From contig NZ_MSCV01000024.1 of assembly GCF_002005105.1 (NCBI RefSeq), positions 1-64,000 of the forward strand: a DNA stretch of 64,000 bases. The letters are read 5' to 3'. Positions 41,905 to 52,076 of the stretch are shown one piece after another (position 1 is the stretch's first letter; each line of letters begins with the position of its first letter). A program made the position numbers and the translations under genes. The DNA comes from Methylocaldum sp. 14B. GTDB taxonomy: Bacteria > Pseudomonadota > Gammaproteobacteria > Methylococcales > Methylococcaceae. The notes beneath the pieces are model-generated. The model worked only from the letters and a program-made list of their open reading frames with translations, ran no database searches and was not told the DNA's origin.

Positions 41905-42222
41905 TACTCGGTCTGCCGGGAAGGATTAGAGCGCACCCCCGGGTTCTGCGGCATCTTTTTATTCCGAAATGGTTTAATGAAATGAATTAATATTCTTTAT
42001 CGTTATTCATGCATTTTTGATATATTTTTTCCCAATGTATTCAAGCCATGCCGACAGGGTGGCCGAAAGCCAGTGCGTCCGTGCGGGTCACTGGCTTTCG
42101 TTTGTCTTGTAGGGCGTTGGATCCTCAGGTTTCCTGTGGCATGGCGTTTAGTGGCGATTCGAATCCGACCGCGATGCGGCAAGGCCGCCGGCTTTAGGTC
42201 CATGATCGTGGCGTAGCAGGCC
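41905..42222. other. Intergenic gap between cstA and cysJ
   Basis: 318 bp without a supported gene. Bases 41960-42050 are strikingly AT-rich for this genome. They are followed by a strong hairpin at 42064-42100 and then by the region immediately before cysJ. A CysB site would be expected for cysJ, but the motif is too loose to call by eye. Confidence 0.6.
42064..42100 (+). terminator. Strong hairpin after cstA, terminator-like
   Basis: CGAAAGCCAGTG (42064-42075) and CACTGGCTTTCG (42089-42100) are perfect 12-bp arms around 13 bases, followed by TTTGTCTTGT. It most likely ends cstA transcription, although it is 160 bp from the stop codon. It could instead belong to the cysJ leader. Confidence 0.6.
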
Positions 42223-44064
42223 ATGTGGACCGGTCTAATCGCCAGTTCGGCAGCAACTTCTTCAAGAGACTATTCAGTGAGCACACTCAGCGGCCCCTTG
42301 AACCCACAACAATGGGATATCTTGAGACGCTTGGCAGAAGGGCTTTCCCACGAGCAGAGAGTTTGGGCCAGCGGTTATCTGGCGGGATTCGGCGATGCCG
42401 AGCAGAAACGCATTCCATCACCTCCGCTTCGATCTTCGGAGGCGTCCGCGGGGGTAACCGTGCTTTTCGGCTCGCAAACCGGAAACGCCGAAAAGATCGC
42501 CAAAGCGCTGCATGCTCGATTGCAGCAAAGCGGCATCGCGGCGCGGCTGGAGGACATGGGCAGCTACCAGAGCGCCCAACTCAGACGCGACCGTTGCCTC
42601 CTCGTGATCGCGAGCACCCACGGCGAGGGCGAGCCGCCGGACAATGCCCGCCCGTTTTATGAGTTCCTGCACGGGAAGAAAGCACCCAAGCTGGAGGGTT
42701 TGCGGTTTTCCGTCCTGGCCCTTGGCGATACCAGCTACGAATATTTCTGCAAAACCGGGCGCGATTTCGACAGCCGGTTGGAAGACTTGGGCGCGACCCG
42801 CCTTCATCCCCGTGCGGATTGCGACGTCGATTACGAGGAAACGGCGGAAGGCTGGATGGAGGGCGTACTGGCGGCCTTGGCCCGATCTCGGGAGCCGCGG
42901 GTGGAGGTATCGACCCCGGCCGCGTCGGATCAGGTATCCGCGTACTCTAAGAAACAGCCGTTCCCGGCTACCCTGCTGGAAAACGTCCGATTGACGGGAC
43001 GAGGCTCCACCAAGGACGTGCGGCATATCGAACTTTCCATCGAGGGCTCCGGATTGCGCTACGAGCCGGGCGATGCTCTGGGCGTGGTTCCCTCGAACCG
43101 GCCGGAGCGGGCGGCCGATCTTATGGAGAGCATCGGGCTCGATCCAAGCGCAGCCGTTTCCGGCTCCGACGGCGTCGAAACCACGTTGGAAGATGCGCTT
43201 CTGCATCATTTTGAAATTACGACGCTTACCCGTCCGTTTTTGGAGAAGTATGCAGAGCTGTCCGGTTCCGCCGAATTGGCCGAATTGCTCAAGGACGAAA
43301 ACCGGTCGCGTTTTCGGGATTTTCTCGGCGGTCGGGAAATCATCGATGTGGTGCGGCGCTATCCGGTGCCCGGCATCAGCGCCGATCGGTTCGTCACCAT
43401 GCTGCGCAAACTTCCGCCCCGGCTTTATTCCATCGCATCGAGCCTTAATGCCAATCCCGACGAAGTGCATCTCACCGTCGGTGTCGTGCGCTACGAAAGT
43501 CACGGGATGGAGCGTCATGGCGTCGCGTCGACATTTCTCGCCGATCGGGTGGCCGAGGAGAGGCAGGTGCCGGTATACGTCGATAGCAACACCAATTTCC
43601 GGCTGCCCGAGGACCCTGGCGCTCCGATCATCATGGTCGGACCGGGAACGGGCGTGGCGCCTTTTCGCGCCTTTCTGGCGGAGCGCGAGATCGCGGGGGC
43701 CAGGGGCAAGAGCTGGCTGTTTTTCGGCGACCGAAATTTCCACACCGATTTTCTGTATCAGCGGGAGTGGTTAGCTCATCGGAGGAACGGTCTCTTGAGC
43801 CGGATCGATGTGGCGTTTTCGCGTGATGACGACAATAAGGTCTATGTGCAGCACAGGATGCTCGAACAAAGCCGTCAGCTGTATGCGTGGCTGGAAGAGG
43901 GGGCGTATTTCTATGTCTGCGGCGACGCTAAGCGTATGGCCCCCGACGTTCACGAGGCTTTGATCGCCGTCGTGGCAAAAGAAGGGGGCATCGACCGTGA
44001 ACGGGCCGAGCAATATGTCCGGAACTTGCAGTCCTCGAAGCGCTACCAGCGTGACGTGTATTGA
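42223..44064 (+). CDS. cysJ: Sulfite reductase (NADPH) flavoprotein alpha subunit
   Basis: A 613-residue diflavin reductase. Order: flavodoxin-like FMN domain (about 75-215; [33 protein letters not shown]), connecting/FAD domain (about 245-460; RLYSIASSL) and the NADPH-binding domain ([16 protein letters not shown] near residue 473, ending in [16 protein letters not shown]). It passes electrons from NADPH through FAD and FMN to CysI. A GTG at 42277 behind AAGAGA would remove 18 residues and matches the family N-terminus better, so the start is uncertain. It is followed by cysI. Confidence 0.96.
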   Translation: MWTGLIASSAATSSRDYSVSTLSGPLNPQQWDILRRLAEGLSHEQRVWASGYLAGFGDAEQKRIPSPPLRSSEASAGVTVLFGSQTGNAEKIAKALHARLQQSGIAARLEDMGSYQSAQLRRDRCLLVIASTHGEGEPPDNARPFYEFLHGKKAPKLEGLRFSVLALGDTSYEYFCKTGRDFDSRLEDLGATRLHPRADCDVDYEETAEGWMEGVLAALARSREPRVEVSTPAASDQVSAYSKKQPFPATLLENVRLTGRGSTKDVRHIELSIEGSGLRYEPGDALGVVPSNRPERAADLMESIGLDPSAAVSGSDGVETTLEDALLHHFEITTLTRPFLEKYAELSGSAELAELLKDENRSRFRDFLGGREIIDVVRRYPVPGISADRFVTMLRKLPPRLYSIASSLNANPDEVHLTVGVVRYESHGMERHGVASTFLADRVAEERQVPVYVDSNTNFRLPEDPGAPIIMVGPGTGVAPFRAFLAEREIAGARGKSWLFFGDRNFHTDFLYQREWLAHRRNGLLSRIDVAFSRDDDNKVYVQHRMLEQSRQLYAWLEEGAYFYVCGDAKRMAPDVHEALIAVVAKEGGIDRERAEQYVRNLQSSKRYQRDVY

Positions 44065-44074
44065 GGAGGTGATG

Positions 44075-45772
44075 ATGGAAGAACGCATGCAAGCCAGCGA
44101 AGACGAAGACCTCAAGGCGCGCAGCCTCTATTTGCGGGGAACAATCGAGGAAAGCCTGGCCGATCGGGCGACCGGCGCCGTATCCCCGGAAGACGCCAAG
44201 CTGCTCAAGTTCCACGGCACCTATCAGCAGGACGACCGGGATCTCCGCAACGAGCGCCAGCGGCAGAAGCTGGAGCCGGCCTACGGCTTCATGGTCCGGG
44301 TGCGGATGCCGGGCGGCGTCTGCACGCCTCGGCAATGGCTGCAACTGGACGAACTGGCGCGCCGTTACGGCTACGGTTCGCTGCGCATCACGACCCGCCA
44401 GACCTTCCAGTTTCATGGCGTCTTGAAACGGCACCTCAAGGCGACTATCGCCGGCATCAATCACGCCTTGCTGGATACCATCGCCGCCTGCGGGGATGTT
44501 AACCGCAACGTGGTTTGCCACAACAACCCCTATCTTTCCCCGCTGCACGAAGAACTTTACGACTGGAGCAAACGCCTTGGCGCGCACCTGCTCCCGAAGA
44601 TGCGGGCCTACCACGAAATCTGGCTGGATGGGGAGCGCATCGCCGGGACGCCGGCCGAGGAAGAACCCTTGTACGGCAAGCATTATCTGCCGCGGAAGTT
44701 CAAGATCGGCATTGCGTTGCCTCCCCACAACGATATCGACGTCTTTGCCCAGGACTTGGGATTCATTGCCATCGCCGAACGCGGAGAGTTGCTCGGTTTC
44801 AATGTCGCTGTGGGCGGCGGCATGGGCATGAGCCATAACGAGCCTTTGACTTACCCGCGTCTCGCCGAAGGCATCGGTTTTTGCCGGCCCGATCGTCTCA
44901 TCGAAGTCGCCGAAAACGTACTCAAGGTGCAACGCGACTTCGGCGACCGGAGTAACCGCAAACATGCCCGGCTGAAGTACACCCTGGACGACCGAGGCAC
45001 GGAATGGTTCAAGGCCGAATTGGAAACTCGGCTCGGCTGGCGGCTCGAACCGGCGCGGCCGTTTCGTTTCGAAAGCACCGGCGACCGCTTCGGCTGGGTG
45101 CGGGACGACCGGGGGCAGTGGCACCTGACGCTCGGCATCCTCAGCGGGCGTCTGAGAGATACGCCCGAGGCCGCCTGGCTGACGGGTCTGCGCGAAATCG
45201 CCGAGTTCCATGAGGGCGACTTCCGCTTGACCGCCAACCAGAATCTGATTATCGCCAAGATCGGCGAATCCGCTAGACCTAAGATCGAAGCCTTGCTCGA
45301 CCGGTATCGAATTCCGGACGCCGAGCGCTGGAGCGGCTTGCGGCGGCAAGCCTTGTCGTGCGTGGCCTTGCCCACCTGTGGATTGGCCATGGCCGAGAGC
45401 GAACGCTGGTTGCCGGCGCTTCTCGCGCGGCTCGAGCCGCTGCTGAAAAAGGCCGGATTGGAAAGAGACGCCATTACTCTCCGGGTCACCGGCTGTCCCA
45501 ACGGCTGCGCGCGTCCGTATCTCGGCGAAATCGGACTGGTCGGCAAGAGTTTGGGAAAGTACAACCTTTATCTGGGGGCGGGCTCCGACGGCAGCCGCTT
45601 GAACTCCCTGTACCGGGAAGGGCTTTCGGAAGACGAAATTGTGGATGCACTGGGTCCTATCATCGCGCACTATGCGCGCGAGCGCCGGACGGGAGAGTCT
45701 TTCGGCGATTTCGTTATCCGGGCGGGCTATGTACTCGAAGTCAAGGCAGGACGCGAATTTCAGCGGACCTAG
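44075..45772 (+). CDS. cysI: Sulfite reductase (NADPH) hemoprotein beta subunit
   Basis: About 565 residues, the siroheme/4Fe-4S subunit that reduces sulfite to sulfide with six electrons. The cluster ligands are the C-x5-C pair in [13 protein letters not shown] and the C-x3-C pair in [11 protein letters not shown] (last quarter). [13 protein letters not shown] and the TRQTFQFHG substrate segment match CysI. The ATG at 44075 has GGAGG five bases upstream; an upstream in-frame ATG lies inside cysJ. A 10-bp gap separates the two subunit genes. Confidence 0.97.
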   Translation: MEERMQASEDEDLKARSLYLRGTIEESLADRATGAVSPEDAKLLKFHGTYQQDDRDLRNERQRQKLEPAYGFMVRVRMPGGVCTPRQWLQLDELARRYGYGSLRITTRQTFQFHGVLKRHLKATIAGINHALLDTIAACGDVNRNVVCHNNPYLSPLHEELYDWSKRLGAHLLPKMRAYHEIWLDGERIAGTPAEEEPLYGKHYLPRKFKIGIALPPHNDIDVFAQDLGFIAIAERGELLGFNVAVGGGMGMSHNEPLTYPRLAEGIGFCRPDRLIEVAENVLKVQRDFGDRSNRKHARLKYTLDDRGTEWFKAELETRLGWRLEPARPFRFESTGDRFGWVRDDRGQWHLTLGILSGRLRDTPEAAWLTGLREIAEFHEGDFRLTANQNLIIAKIGESARPKIEALLDRYRIPDAERWSGLRRQALSCVALPTCGLAMAESERWLPALLARLEPLLKKAGLERDAITLRVTGCPNGCARPYLGEIGLVGKSLGKYNLYLGAGSDGSRLNSLYREGLSEDEIVDALGPIIAHYARERRTGESFGDFVIRAGYVLEVKAGREFQRT

Positions 45773-45942
45773 ACGGCTGAATTCCGCTGCTGCCATCATT
45801 GCAATCTTCAACCGGCGTGCACAATCGCGCCCACAATCCTGCAACTATGACCACGCCGGGGCAACAGCCCCGCTAAACCATTTTCATTCCGCGTTAACAA
45901 CATTCGGTGTTATTCCATTCGGCATTCGAATGCACGTTAATC

Positions 45943-46060
45943 GTAGGGTGGGTTAGCGCAGCGTAACCCACCGGTCCGAGGTCGCTCGGTGGGTTACGGC
46001 GCACGCGAAGCGCAGTGATTGGCGGTCGATCAGTGCTGATGTGCGCCTAACCCACCCTAC
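45943..46060. repeat. MITE-like repeat with 14-bp terminal inverted repeats (copy A)
   Basis: GTAGGGTGGGTTAG (45943-45956) and CTAACCCACCCTAC (46047-46060) are perfect inverted ends of a 118-bp non-coding element. It contains two or three further GGTGGGTTACG-type motifs. Similarity to copy B continues about 30 bp left (GGCATTCGA) and 15 bp right (AATTCCTGATT) of these ends. It lies in the 619-bp gap before the kinase gene; the rest of that gap (45773-45910 and 46076-46391) shows no gene. Confidence 0.88.
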
Positions 46061-46391
46061 AAAAATTAATTCCTGATTGAAAGCGATTTGGAATTAAATG
46101 CACGTACAGGGACGACTCGATTGCCTTTACACCCGAATTGAAAGAGCGCTGGCTCGAGATTTTCCATGCGTTCCCGGAACGCGAATGAAAATAAATTGTC
46201 AGCGCATAATGATCAGAAACGCATGCAAATTTGTTTTCTATCATTCGTAACATCTGGTTGACCTTTGGGCAAAAATTTGATTCCCTAACAGGTCACTTGT
46301 TATTGATGGTCGATGCGCTTTCGACCGGGCTTGGGGCAACATAAGTCCCGCAATCTGTGACGCTTTAAATTCTCACTTCTCGTTTCTCCTC

Positions 46392-47906
46392 ATGGATGAA
46401 GCAGGCAACAGACCAGAATCCTTCTTCCGTATGATTACGGAGAGTGCGCCATATGCGCTGGTGCTGGTCGACCATGACGGCAGGATCGTTTTAGTCAATG
46501 CGTATTTGGAGCAGTTGTTCGGTTATTCAAGAGACGAATTGCTTGGATGCTCGATCGACGTTTTCATTCCCGAGCGGTTTAGAATCGGGCACGAGGCATA
46601 TCGCCAAAGCTTTAACAAGGATCCCGAGCGAAAACCCATGGGCATGGGGCGGGACCTTTACGGTTTGTGCAAGAACGGCGAGGAAATTCCCGTCGAAATC
46701 GCTCTGAATCCGATACATGTCGATAAGAAAAACTATGTGTTGGCAGCCATAGCCGACATCACTCAGCGCAAGCAGGCCGAAGAGATTGTGCGGCAAAGCG
46801 AAGCGCGTTTGAATTTGGCTTTGAGCGCTGCAAGGGCGGGAACCTGGGACTGGGACATACTTCAGGACAAAGTGATGTGGTCGGATGGCTCTTATCATCT
46901 GCTTGGGCTCAAGCCGGGAGAGTGCGAGGCGTCCGCCAAGAATTGGCTCGAAAGAGTGCATCCCGATGATCGAGCCGTCGTAAAAGAGGCTGTGGATTCG
47001 GTGATCAAACGGTTTATGACGCAAAGGAAGCAGGATGCGTTCAATCTGGAATATCGCGTCTTGCACACCGACGGCAGCATTCGGTGGGTCAACGATCGAG
47101 GCCAAGTCTTGTACGGTCGGTACGGTCGTCCCGTCCGCATGATCGGTATCATGCTCGATGTGACCGAACGCAAGACGGCGGAGGAGCAACTTGCCGCGCA
47201 AGCGCAGGAGCTGGCGCGCTCCAATGCCGAATTGCAGGAATTCGCTTATGTGGCTTCCCATGATCTACAGGAGCCGTTACGGGCAGTGGCGGGTTGCGTG
47301 GAAATCATTCGGCGGCGATACCAGGGAAAGCTGGACGTGCGGGCGGATGAGGTGATTTCGCATGCGGTGGACGGCGCCGCACGCATGCAAAACCTCATCA
47401 ATGATCTATTGGCATATTCGCGTATCGGCTCACGGGATCAACCTTTTGAACCGACGGACTGTCAAGCGATCTTAAACACAGTCTTGGCCAATCTCGAAGT
47501 CCCCATCAGCGAAAGCGGAGCCAAGATAACCCATGACCACCTGCCCACGATTTCCGCGGATTCCGGCCAACTCATCCAACTGTTTCAGAATTTGATCAGC
47601 AACGCCGTCAAATTCCGCGGTGACCGAACACCACAGATTCATATCGGCGTAAAAAAACAAAACAACGAGTGGGTATTTGCGGTCGCCGACAATGGCATCG
47701 GTATAGAATCCCCTTATTTCGAACGGATATTCAGGATTTTTCAGCGATTGCACGCGCGGAACGACTATCCCGGCACCGGGATCGGACTCGCGATTTGTAA
47801 GAGAGTCGTGGAGCGACATGGCGGGCGGATTTGGGTGGAATCCGAGCCCGGCCGCGGTACGACCTTCTTTTTTACTTTTCCTACCAAGCTCAGAGCGATC
47901 CGATGA
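46392..47906 (+). CDS. PAS-PAS sensor histidine kinase
   Basis: A 504-residue cytoplasmic kinase without membrane segments. Order: PAS 1 (about 12-125, [20 protein letters not shown]), PAS 2 with PAC (about 130-262), the HisKA phosphoacceptor helix with His290 in [14 protein letters not shown], and HATPase (about 385-500, [38 protein letters not shown]). The [19 protein letters not shown] segment is typical of phytochrome-type kinases that pair with a stand-alone receiver. That receiver follows with a 4-bp overlap. The PAS signal is unknown. Confidence 0.95.
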   Translation: MDEAGNRPESFFRMITESAPYALVLVDHDGRIVLVNAYLEQLFGYSRDELLGCSIDVFIPERFRIGHEAYRQSFNKDPERKPMGMGRDLYGLCKNGEEIPVEIALNPIHVDKKNYVLAAIADITQRKQAEEIVRQSEARLNLALSAARAGTWDWDILQDKVMWSDGSYHLLGLKPGECEASAKNWLERVHPDDRAVVKEAVDSVIKRFMTQRKQDAFNLEYRVLHTDGSIRWVNDRGQVLYGRYGRPVRMIGIMLDVTERKTAEEQLAAQAQELARSNAELQEFAYVASHDLQEPLRAVAGCVEIIRRRYQGKLDVRADEVISHAVDGAARMQNLINDLLAYSRIGSRDQPFEPTDCQAILNTVLANLEVPISESGAKITHDHLPTISADSGQLIQLFQNLISNAVKFRGDRTPQIHIGVKKQNNEWVFAVADNGIGIESPYFERIFRIFQRLHARNDYPGTGIGLAICKRVVERHGGRIWVESEPGRGTTFFFTFPTKLRAIR

Positions 47907-48331
47907 GACCCGTCAATATCCTGCTGGTTGAAGATAGCCCCACCGATGTGCTTCTCACCCAAGAAGCGCTCGAATCCGCAAAGCTGCTCACCGAGCTGTT
48001 TATCGTGGAGGACGGCGTGGAAGCCACCTCGTTTCTCCGGCGGGAGGGTAAATACGCTGATGCGCCACGTCCGGACCTAATTCTTCTCGATCTTAATCTG
48101 CCGAAGAAGGACGGCCGCGAGGTTCTCGCCGAAATCAAGAGCGATGCGAATCTAAAAATGATTCCGGTAGTGGTGATGACGGTATCCAAGGCGGAGGAGG
48201 ACATTCTTCGGGCGTACGGATTGCATGCCAACTGCTACATCACCAAGCCGGTCCATTTCGACAGTTTTGTTAAAGTGGTTCAGGCCATCGAGAGTTTCTG
48301 GTTTACGGTGGTGAGCCTTCCTACCCGGTAG
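47903..48331 (+). CDS. Stand-alone response regulator receiver (Rcp1-like)
   Basis: About 142 residues, a single receiver domain with no output domain. Acidic pocket E10/D11, phosphoacceptor Asp63 ([13 protein letters not shown]), and Lys115 (CYITKP) are all present, so it should be phosphorylated. The long insert between helix 2 and strand 3 ([12 protein letters not shown]) is the mark of Rcp1-type regulators that act with phytochrome-like kinases. The ATG at 47903 overlaps the kinase stop; the next gene starts 8 bp later. Confidence 0.95.
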   Translation: MRPVNILLVEDSPTDVLLTQEALESAKLLTELFIVEDGVEATSFLRREGKYADAPRPDLILLDLNLPKKDGREVLAEIKSDANLKMIPVVVMTVSKAEEDILRAYGLHANCYITKPVHFDSFVKVVQAIESFWFTVVSLPTR

Positions 48332-48339
48332 TTTAGCCT

Positions 48340-49614
48340 ATGCAGCAGCACTACCACGTTCTCCTGGTGGAGGACAGCCCGAGCGATGCCTTCCTGGTCG
48401 AAGATGCGTTAGGCCAGGTCGGCATGGTGTGTTTCGATTTGGAACGGGCGGCTCGGCTCAGCGAAGCGAAGGAAATCCTAAGGCGGCAGCGGTTCGATGT
48501 GATCCTTTTGGATCTCAATCTACCCGATGCCGAAGGCGTCGATACGCTGTTGAAGATCCGCGATATGGCGGGTTCGGTTCCCATCGTCGTCTTCACCGGT
48601 CTGGACAATGAGGCTGTCGGATTTCGCCTGATCCAGGAAGGGGCTCAGGATTTTGTCATTAAGGGGCAGTTTCAGGGTAACCTGCTCATCCGGTCCATTC
48701 GTTATGCCATAGAACGCAAGCGAATCGAGGAGGCGCTGAAAGAGGCCGACCGCCGCAAGGACGAATTTCTCGCCATGCTGTCCCACGAGTTGCGCAATCC
48801 GCTCGCGCCCATCCGCAATGCGGTCGAAGTCTTGAAACAACCGAATGTTACGCCGTTTCACGTGGATTGGGCGCAGGGCATCATCGATCGCCAGTTGAGC
48901 CAGCTTACGCGCTTGGTCGACGATCTGCTGGACATGTCGCGCCTCACCTGTGGCAAGGTAACGCTCAAGCCTCAAGTCCTGGAGCTCACGACGCCTGTTC
49001 TGCAAGCCGTCGAAGCAAGTCGTCCGCTTATCGAGGCCAGTCAGCATGAGTTGTGCATACAATTACCGTCCGCGCCGCTTTGGGTGGAAGCCGATTTCGC
49101 TCGATTGACGCAGGTATTTTCCAATCTTTTGGATAATGCGGCGAAATATACGGACGAGGGCGGTGTTATCCAGTTGCTGGTCGAGGCGGAGGAGCAAAAG
49201 GCGGTGATACGGGTGCAGGATAACGGGATGGGCATATCGCCTTCGAGTCTCCCGCACATCTTCGACTTGTTTACCCAGGAGCCGCGTTCCCTTGATCGGG
49301 CACAAGGCGGTCTTGGCATCGGTTTAAGCCTGGTCAAGCGATTGGTAGAAATGCATGGCGGAGAAGTGGAAGCCTACAGTGCCGGCACTGGCGCGGGCAG
49401 CGAATTCGTGGTGCGGTTGCCCTTGGTGGATACGAATTCATCTGAAGAAATTCCGCCGCCGCAGGGGGCTGGAGATACAAACGAACCCGGGAAGACACGT
49501 GAAACGAGGTTCGATCATCATTTTTCCATGCCATCAGATCGCAAGGCGCTCAAACCGTTTTCGAAGTATTCCAAACGAGTCCGTCGATTAAAGATTGCCG
49601 GTACTTCTCGCTGA
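48340..49614 (+). CDS. Receiver-histidine kinase hybrid
   Basis: A 424-residue protein. The N-terminal receiver (about 6-125) has E11/D12, Asp58 ([13 protein letters not shown]) and Lys108 (FVIKG). A short coiled coil is followed by HisKA with His149 (MLSHELRNPLAPIRN) and HATPase (about 255-370, FSNLLDNAAKYT, VQDNGMGIS, GGLGIGLSLVKRLVEMHGG). The last 50 residues are polar, basic and probably disordered. With the two preceding genes it could form a phosphorelay: PAS kinase to stand-alone receiver, with this protein as a parallel or downstream kinase. No output regulator is encoded with them. Confidence 0.94.
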   Translation: MQQHYHVLLVEDSPSDAFLVEDALGQVGMVCFDLERAARLSEAKEILRRQRFDVILLDLNLPDAEGVDTLLKIRDMAGSVPIVVFTGLDNEAVGFRLIQEGAQDFVIKGQFQGNLLIRSIRYAIERKRIEEALKEADRRKDEFLAMLSHELRNPLAPIRNAVEVLKQPNVTPFHVDWAQGIIDRQLSQLTRLVDDLLDMSRLTCGKVTLKPQVLELTTPVLQAVEASRPLIEASQHELCIQLPSAPLWVEADFARLTQVFSNLLDNAAKYTDEGGVIQLLVEAEEQKAVIRVQDNGMGISPSSLPHIFDLFTQEPRSLDRAQGGLGIGLSLVKRLVEMHGGEVEAYSAGTGAGSEFVVRLPLVDTNSSEEIPPPQGAGDTNEPGKTRETRFDHHFSMPSDRKALKPFSKYSKRVRRLKIAGTSR

Positions 49615-49714
49615 TCGCTCGCGGAAGCGCCAGACAGGCTGGTGCAAGTATTATCCTCCGTTCACCCTCTTTGAAGCCGAGTCTAATTCCGTTCGGCATT
49701 CGAGTGAACATTAT

Positions 49715-49808
49715 GTAGAGTGAGTTAGGTCGTTCGGTGGGTTACGGCGCACGCGAAGCGCAGTGATCGGCGGTTGGTCAGTGCTGATGTGCGCCTAACC
49801 TACCCTCC
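49715..49808. repeat. MITE-like repeat (copy B), internally deleted relative to copy A
   Basis: Ends GTAGAGTGAGTTAG (49715-49728) and CTAACCTACCCTCC (49795-49808) are degenerate forms of the copy A termini. The interior matches copy A closely, except for a deletion of roughly 25 bp near the left end. Flanking GGCATTCGA and AATTCCTGATT are also shared. Lies between two convergent genes. Confidence 0.85.
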
Positions 49809-49839
49809 GAAAATGAATTCCTGATTTGCTACGACATCT

Positions 49840-51741
49840 CTAAGCGGCTCGCTGCGGCGAGTAGAACCGAACGGCGTTGCGTCCGGCGTGCTTCGCGCGA
49901 TAGAGGGCCTGATCCGCGCGGTGAAGCAAGTCGTTCTCATTGACCGTCTGGTCCGTCGAAACCGCGACACCGATACTTATCGTCACCAGTCTGGTCAACT
50001 TTACCGTCTGAATCTGATGCTTTTCGACATCGCCTCGCAGCCTTTCGCTTAAGGTTTTCGCAACGGCTACATCGGTGTTCGGCGCTATTACGATAAATTC
50101 TTCCCCGCCCAATCGACACACGACATCGGTGGAGCGCAGCATGGAGCGTATGATTTTGGCTGTGTGTACCAATACTTGGTCGCCGGCTTGATGCCCGAAG
50201 ATATCGTTGATCTGCTTAAAATGGTCCAGGTCCAGGAGCATGATGGTTAAGGGCCTGCCTGTGCGGCGCCAAACAGACCATTCTTCGTCGAGCCTGGCGA
50301 ATGCGTAGCGGCGATTAGGAACCTTGGTCAATGAGTCCGTCATCGCCATGACTTCCATTTTTCGCTTTGCGATCGCCAGTTCGCGGGCATATCGGCTGAT
50401 TTCCTGCTGCTCGCGGGCCATTTCTTCCTGCAGTTGTATGATGCGTTGTCCGCCGCGCACTCGAGCGATAAGCACCCTGTCGTGGACCGGGGTTACGATG
50501 AAATCGTCGGCTCCCGCGTCGAAAGCTTGCACCAAGAACTCGTTGTCCGGCGCGGAGGTCAGAACGATCAAATAGATTTGACGCCCGAGCTCGGAGGCTC
50601 GAAGCGCTTTGCAGAACTGTATGCTGTCGATGGGGCATTTGTCGGAGGCTGCAATAATAAGCTGCGGCTTTTCCGTGACAGTGATCTGTATGCCTTCATC
50701 GGCGTTGCTCGTCGTGAGCACTTCGTGGCCATCGGCGTCTAATAGCTTTTCAAGATCGGATATGCGCTCGTAACCGCTATCCAGCAAGAGAATTTTGAGG
50801 CCAGCCGGTTTTGGATCGATGCCGATTTGATCGGTGTCGGGCGGTTTTATCAGCGGCAGTTCGCCGACCGGAATGCTCAGGAAACGGCTCGTTATCTGCC
50901 ACTGTTGAGTGACTTGATCCCAAAGCTCCTCCAAATCGGATTCGTCCAGGCCGAGTGTCTGTGCCATGGCGATGATTTGCGGGAGCAGCGCGTTTCTAGC
51001 GTCCGCATCCACATCGCAACAGCGGCCGAGCAAAGTCGCCAGCCGCAATTGCGCCGCAAAGCGCTCGGCTCTGGTGCTCTCTGATGTCAATGGCCCCGCG
51101 TCGGTATTACTAAGCGCTAACGCTTCGAGCATAACGGCAGGGAAGCCCCACTCTTTCAATAAACCGAGCGTGATTTGGCGATGGTCTATGGAAAATCGTT
51201 CCTGTTCCGACTCGATTAACCCATCGTCATCTCCGGGCCTGCATGCGGCTAGGCACTGAGCGTATTCATCCGGGTACACGCTGGCCAATGCCAGTTGGCC
51301 GATCTCGGACAAAAGAGCGCAAGTAAACGCTTCTTCCGGAGCGAAAGTACGATCACGTGTCGCTATGGCTTGGATGGATAGGGCCCGGGCTAAAGAATCG
51401 GACCAGAAAACCCGGTAATCGAATGATCCGCAGGCCCCTCTCAGATTCCCTTGGATTACTGAAAGGCTAAGCGCGAACTGACGTACGGTATTCGTGCCCA
51501 AAAGCCCAATGGCATCGACGACCGCTACAACCGGCCGACGTGCACCGATGTGTGCCGAGTTCGCAAATTGGATCACTCTGCCCGTCAAGGCCGGATCGAT
51601 TTGCACGAGTTGGGCGATTTCCTGTGCGGTTGCGTCTTTCTTGTGGGTCAGGCGCATGATTTCGAGTGCGACGCCGAAAGGGGAAGGCAGCTTCCCTGTG
51701 GTCTTCAGTTCTTCGAAACGATTTTCCTGGGCTCTTAACAT
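49840..51741 (-). CDS. HDOD-pseudoreceiver-GGDEF signalling protein
   Basis: About 633 residues. The HDOD domain occupies about 15-220 (LPSPFGVALEIMRLTHKKD, IGLLGTNTVRQFALSLS), a receiver-like domain about 300-420, and the GGDEF domain about 465-625. The cyclase signature is an intact GGEEF (near 545-549) with a possible RSTD I-site before it. In the receiver fold the phosphoacceptor Asp is replaced by Ala (PQLIIAASDKCP) and the conserved Lys by Thr (FIVTPV), so it is probably not phosphorylated. The ATG at 51741 is preferred to a GTG at 51873 whose extra residues look unlike a domain. Confidence 0.92.
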   Translation of the reverse strand: MLRAQENRFEELKTTGKLPSPFGVALEIMRLTHKKDATAQEIAQLVQIDPALTGRVIQFANSAHIGARRPVVAVVDAIGLLGTNTVRQFALSLSVIQGNLRGACGSFDYRVFWSDSLARALSIQAIATRDRTFAPEEAFTCALLSEIGQLALASVYPDEYAQCLAACRPGDDDGLIESEQERFSIDHRQITLGLLKEWGFPAVMLEALALSNTDAGPLTSESTRAERFAAQLRLATLLGRCCDVDADARNALLPQIIAMAQTLGLDESDLEELWDQVTQQWQITSRFLSIPVGELPLIKPPDTDQIGIDPKPAGLKILLLDSGYERISDLEKLLDADGHEVLTTSNADEGIQITVTEKPQLIIAASDKCPIDSIQFCKALRASELGRQIYLIVLTSAPDNEFLVQAFDAGADDFIVTPVHDRVLIARVRGGQRIIQLQEEMAREQQEISRYARELAIAKRKMEVMAMTDSLTKVPNRRYAFARLDEEWSVWRRTGRPLTIMLLDLDHFKQINDIFGHQAGDQVLVHTAKIIRSMLRSTDVVCRLGGEEFIVIAPNTDVAVAKTLSERLRGDVEKHQIQTVKLTRLVTISIGVAVSTDQTVNENDLLHRADQALYRAKHAGRNAVRFYSPQRAA

Positions 51742-51988
51742 CTGGCGCTCAATCCCGATTCCGCATGCTTGAAAAGCTCCAAAAAGAGCATTTTCGGTTC
51801 CGACTTCCTGTAGTCTCAACGGTCTCGACCGGAATCCGGTCGAATGAGCGACTCTACACCAAGATGGAGGCACTCTAGAAGTAAGTCTAGCTTCCCAGTG
51901 TTGAATTGCAGTGAATAGATTGCTGAGGCGGTGCCAACTCGATTGTTAGAGTGAGGTACGAGTCAGGCGGGACGCGGGGAGAGGAGGT

Positions 51989-52021
51989 GCACCTTCTGGT
52001 CCGCCGCGGATCAGAAGGTGC
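51989..52021. other. 15-bp stem hairpin downstream of ispH
   Basis: GCACCTTCTGGTCCG (51989-52003) and CGGATCAGAAGGTGC (52007-52021) pair fully apart from one G-T wobble, around a CCG loop. It is one of two strong hairpins in the gap between ispH and the HDOD-GGDEF gene. There is no T-run on either side. Confidence 0.7.
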
Positions 52022-52031
52022 TAAAGGAGTT

Positions 52032-52070
52032 TTATCCGCCGGTCTTGCGACGCGATTTACCGGCGGATAA
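52032..52070 (-). terminator. 12-bp stem hairpin just past the ispH stop codon
   Basis: TTATCCGCCGGT (52032-52043) and ACCGGCGGATAA (52059-52070) are perfect arms around 15 bases. It starts within 7 bp of the ispH stop codon and is probably its terminator or a 3'-end stabiliser. On the minus strand A rather than T follows, so it is not a classical intrinsic terminator. Confidence 0.55.
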
Positions 52071-52076
52071 CGATTC

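Noticed and set aside
42064..42100. A riboswitch in the cysJ leader
   Set aside because: The region shows one simple hairpin with no conserved multi-stem core of known sulfur-related riboswitches such as SAM.
46047..46253. Small minus-strand ORF before the PAS kinase gene
   Set aside because: It begins in unremarkable sequence and runs into the MITE-like repeat; no ribosome-binding site or conservation signal is visible.
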